Of a DNA stretch of 64,000 bases, positions 63,898 to 64,000 are shown in pieces. The stretch is from Pseudomonas oryzae (GTDB lineage Bacteria > Pseudomonadota > Gammaproteobacteria > Pseudomonadales > Pseudomonadaceae): the NCBI RefSeq assembly GCF_900104805.1, contig NZ_LT629751.1, positions 1,159,001-1,223,000 on the forward strand. Reading direction: 5' to 3'. Below the pieces are notes generated by a model. The model did not search any database, was not told where the DNA came from, and saw nothing but the letters and a program-made list of their open reading frames with translations. Every line of letters begins with the position of its first letter. Position 1 is the stretch's first letter. The translations under genes and the position numbers were made by a program.

Positions 63898-63930
63898 CAT
63901 GGCAGCATCGGCGAATGAATTCGCCCCTAC
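63874..63930. repeat. Palindromic repeat (TGTAGGGGCGAATTC family), overlapping dmpQ
   Basis: Two perfect 21-bp arms (63874-63894 and 63910-63930), 15-nt loop. The left arm is translated as the C-terminus of the ferredoxin. Confidence 0.85.
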
Positions 63931-63949
63931 AGGATTGGACAACGCCCTC

Positions 63950-64000
63950 ATGAACGTACTGATCGTCCACGCCCACCACGAGCCGCGCTCGTTCAACAGC
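63950..64000 (+). CDS. NAD(P)H:quinone reductase-like flavodoxin-fold protein, partial
   Basis: Only the first 17 codons are in the window: MNVLIVHAHHEPRSFNS. The strand followed by HxHxEPxSFN is the flavin phosphate loop of KefF/MdaB/NQO1-type quinone reductases. Cut by the window end. It follows the repeat by 19 bp. Confidence 0.6.
   Translation, partial: MNVLIVHAHHEPRSFNS

Overview
The window is high-GC, densely coded bacterial DNA typical of the Pseudomonadaceae. Support comes from the split pntAA/pntAB/pntB transhydrogenase, an 869-aa AcnB beside PrpC, etfBA with ETF-QO, DUF2388 proteins, DUF1302/DUF1329 genes, a dmp-type phenol pathway, Pseudomonas-style palindromic repeats (arms beginning TGTAGGGGCGAATTC) and AAnAAnAA tracts of the Crc/Hfq type near the starts of catabolic genes. 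The left end is intergenic and the right end cuts a flavodoxin-fold gene. No rRNA, tRNA, CRISPR array or complete insertion sequence was seen.

Layout. (1) 0.1-8 kb, plus strand: serine hydrolase, DUF1302 barrel, DUF1329 protein, YCF48 propeller and RND/MMPL transporter (cluster A), then acyl-CoA dehydrogenase, acyl-CoA ligase and a secreted Cache-like protein up to 12.9 kb. (2) 13.4-31.9 kb, minus strand: central and fatty-acid metabolism (pnt genes, ETF-QO, etfAB, thiolase, FadB-like protein, a MalT/LuxR regulator, acnB, prpC) ending in a BenM/CatR-like LysR regulator. (3) 32.3-40.7 kb, plus strand: cluster B, a second copy of the envelope system (DUF1329, DUF1302, DUF1329, YCF48, RND). (4) 40.9-51.8 kb: a DmpR-type sensor, a few minus-strand genes (M23 peptidase, bestrophin, thioesterase, DUF2388), then a sigma-54 promoter region driving catechol 2,3-dioxygenase and the six-gene phenol hydroxylase dmpKLMNOP. 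(5) 51.9-56.4 kb, accessory: a GFA gene, a PAAR/effector/immunity trio that looks less GC-rich, a duplicated 3' piece of the GFA gene, a RelBE-like toxin-antitoxin pair and a lipase-like gene. (6) 56.7-64 kb: the lower meta pathway (dmpC, E, H, I, F, G), an odd short-chain dehydrogenase, a cis-CaaD-like tautomerase, a DmpQ/XylT-like ferredoxin and the start of a quinone reductase-like gene.

How it fits together. Phenol is hydroxylated to catechol, cleaved in meta position, and taken through the 4-oxalocrotonate branch to pyruvate and acetyl-CoA; the hydrolytic dmpD step is not in the window. Clusters A and B look like two versions of one poorly described trans-envelope route for hydrophobic compounds, A placed beside fatty-acid activation and oxidation genes. 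Two cis-element sets may connect the regions: an ATAC-N7-GTAT box, as known for BenM/CatM, occurs beside the LysR gene, before the cluster B barrel gene and before dmpC; and a ~42-bp element occurs both at the head of cluster A and before the acyl-CoA ligase. All functional assignments are by reading and recall of families; no database search was run.
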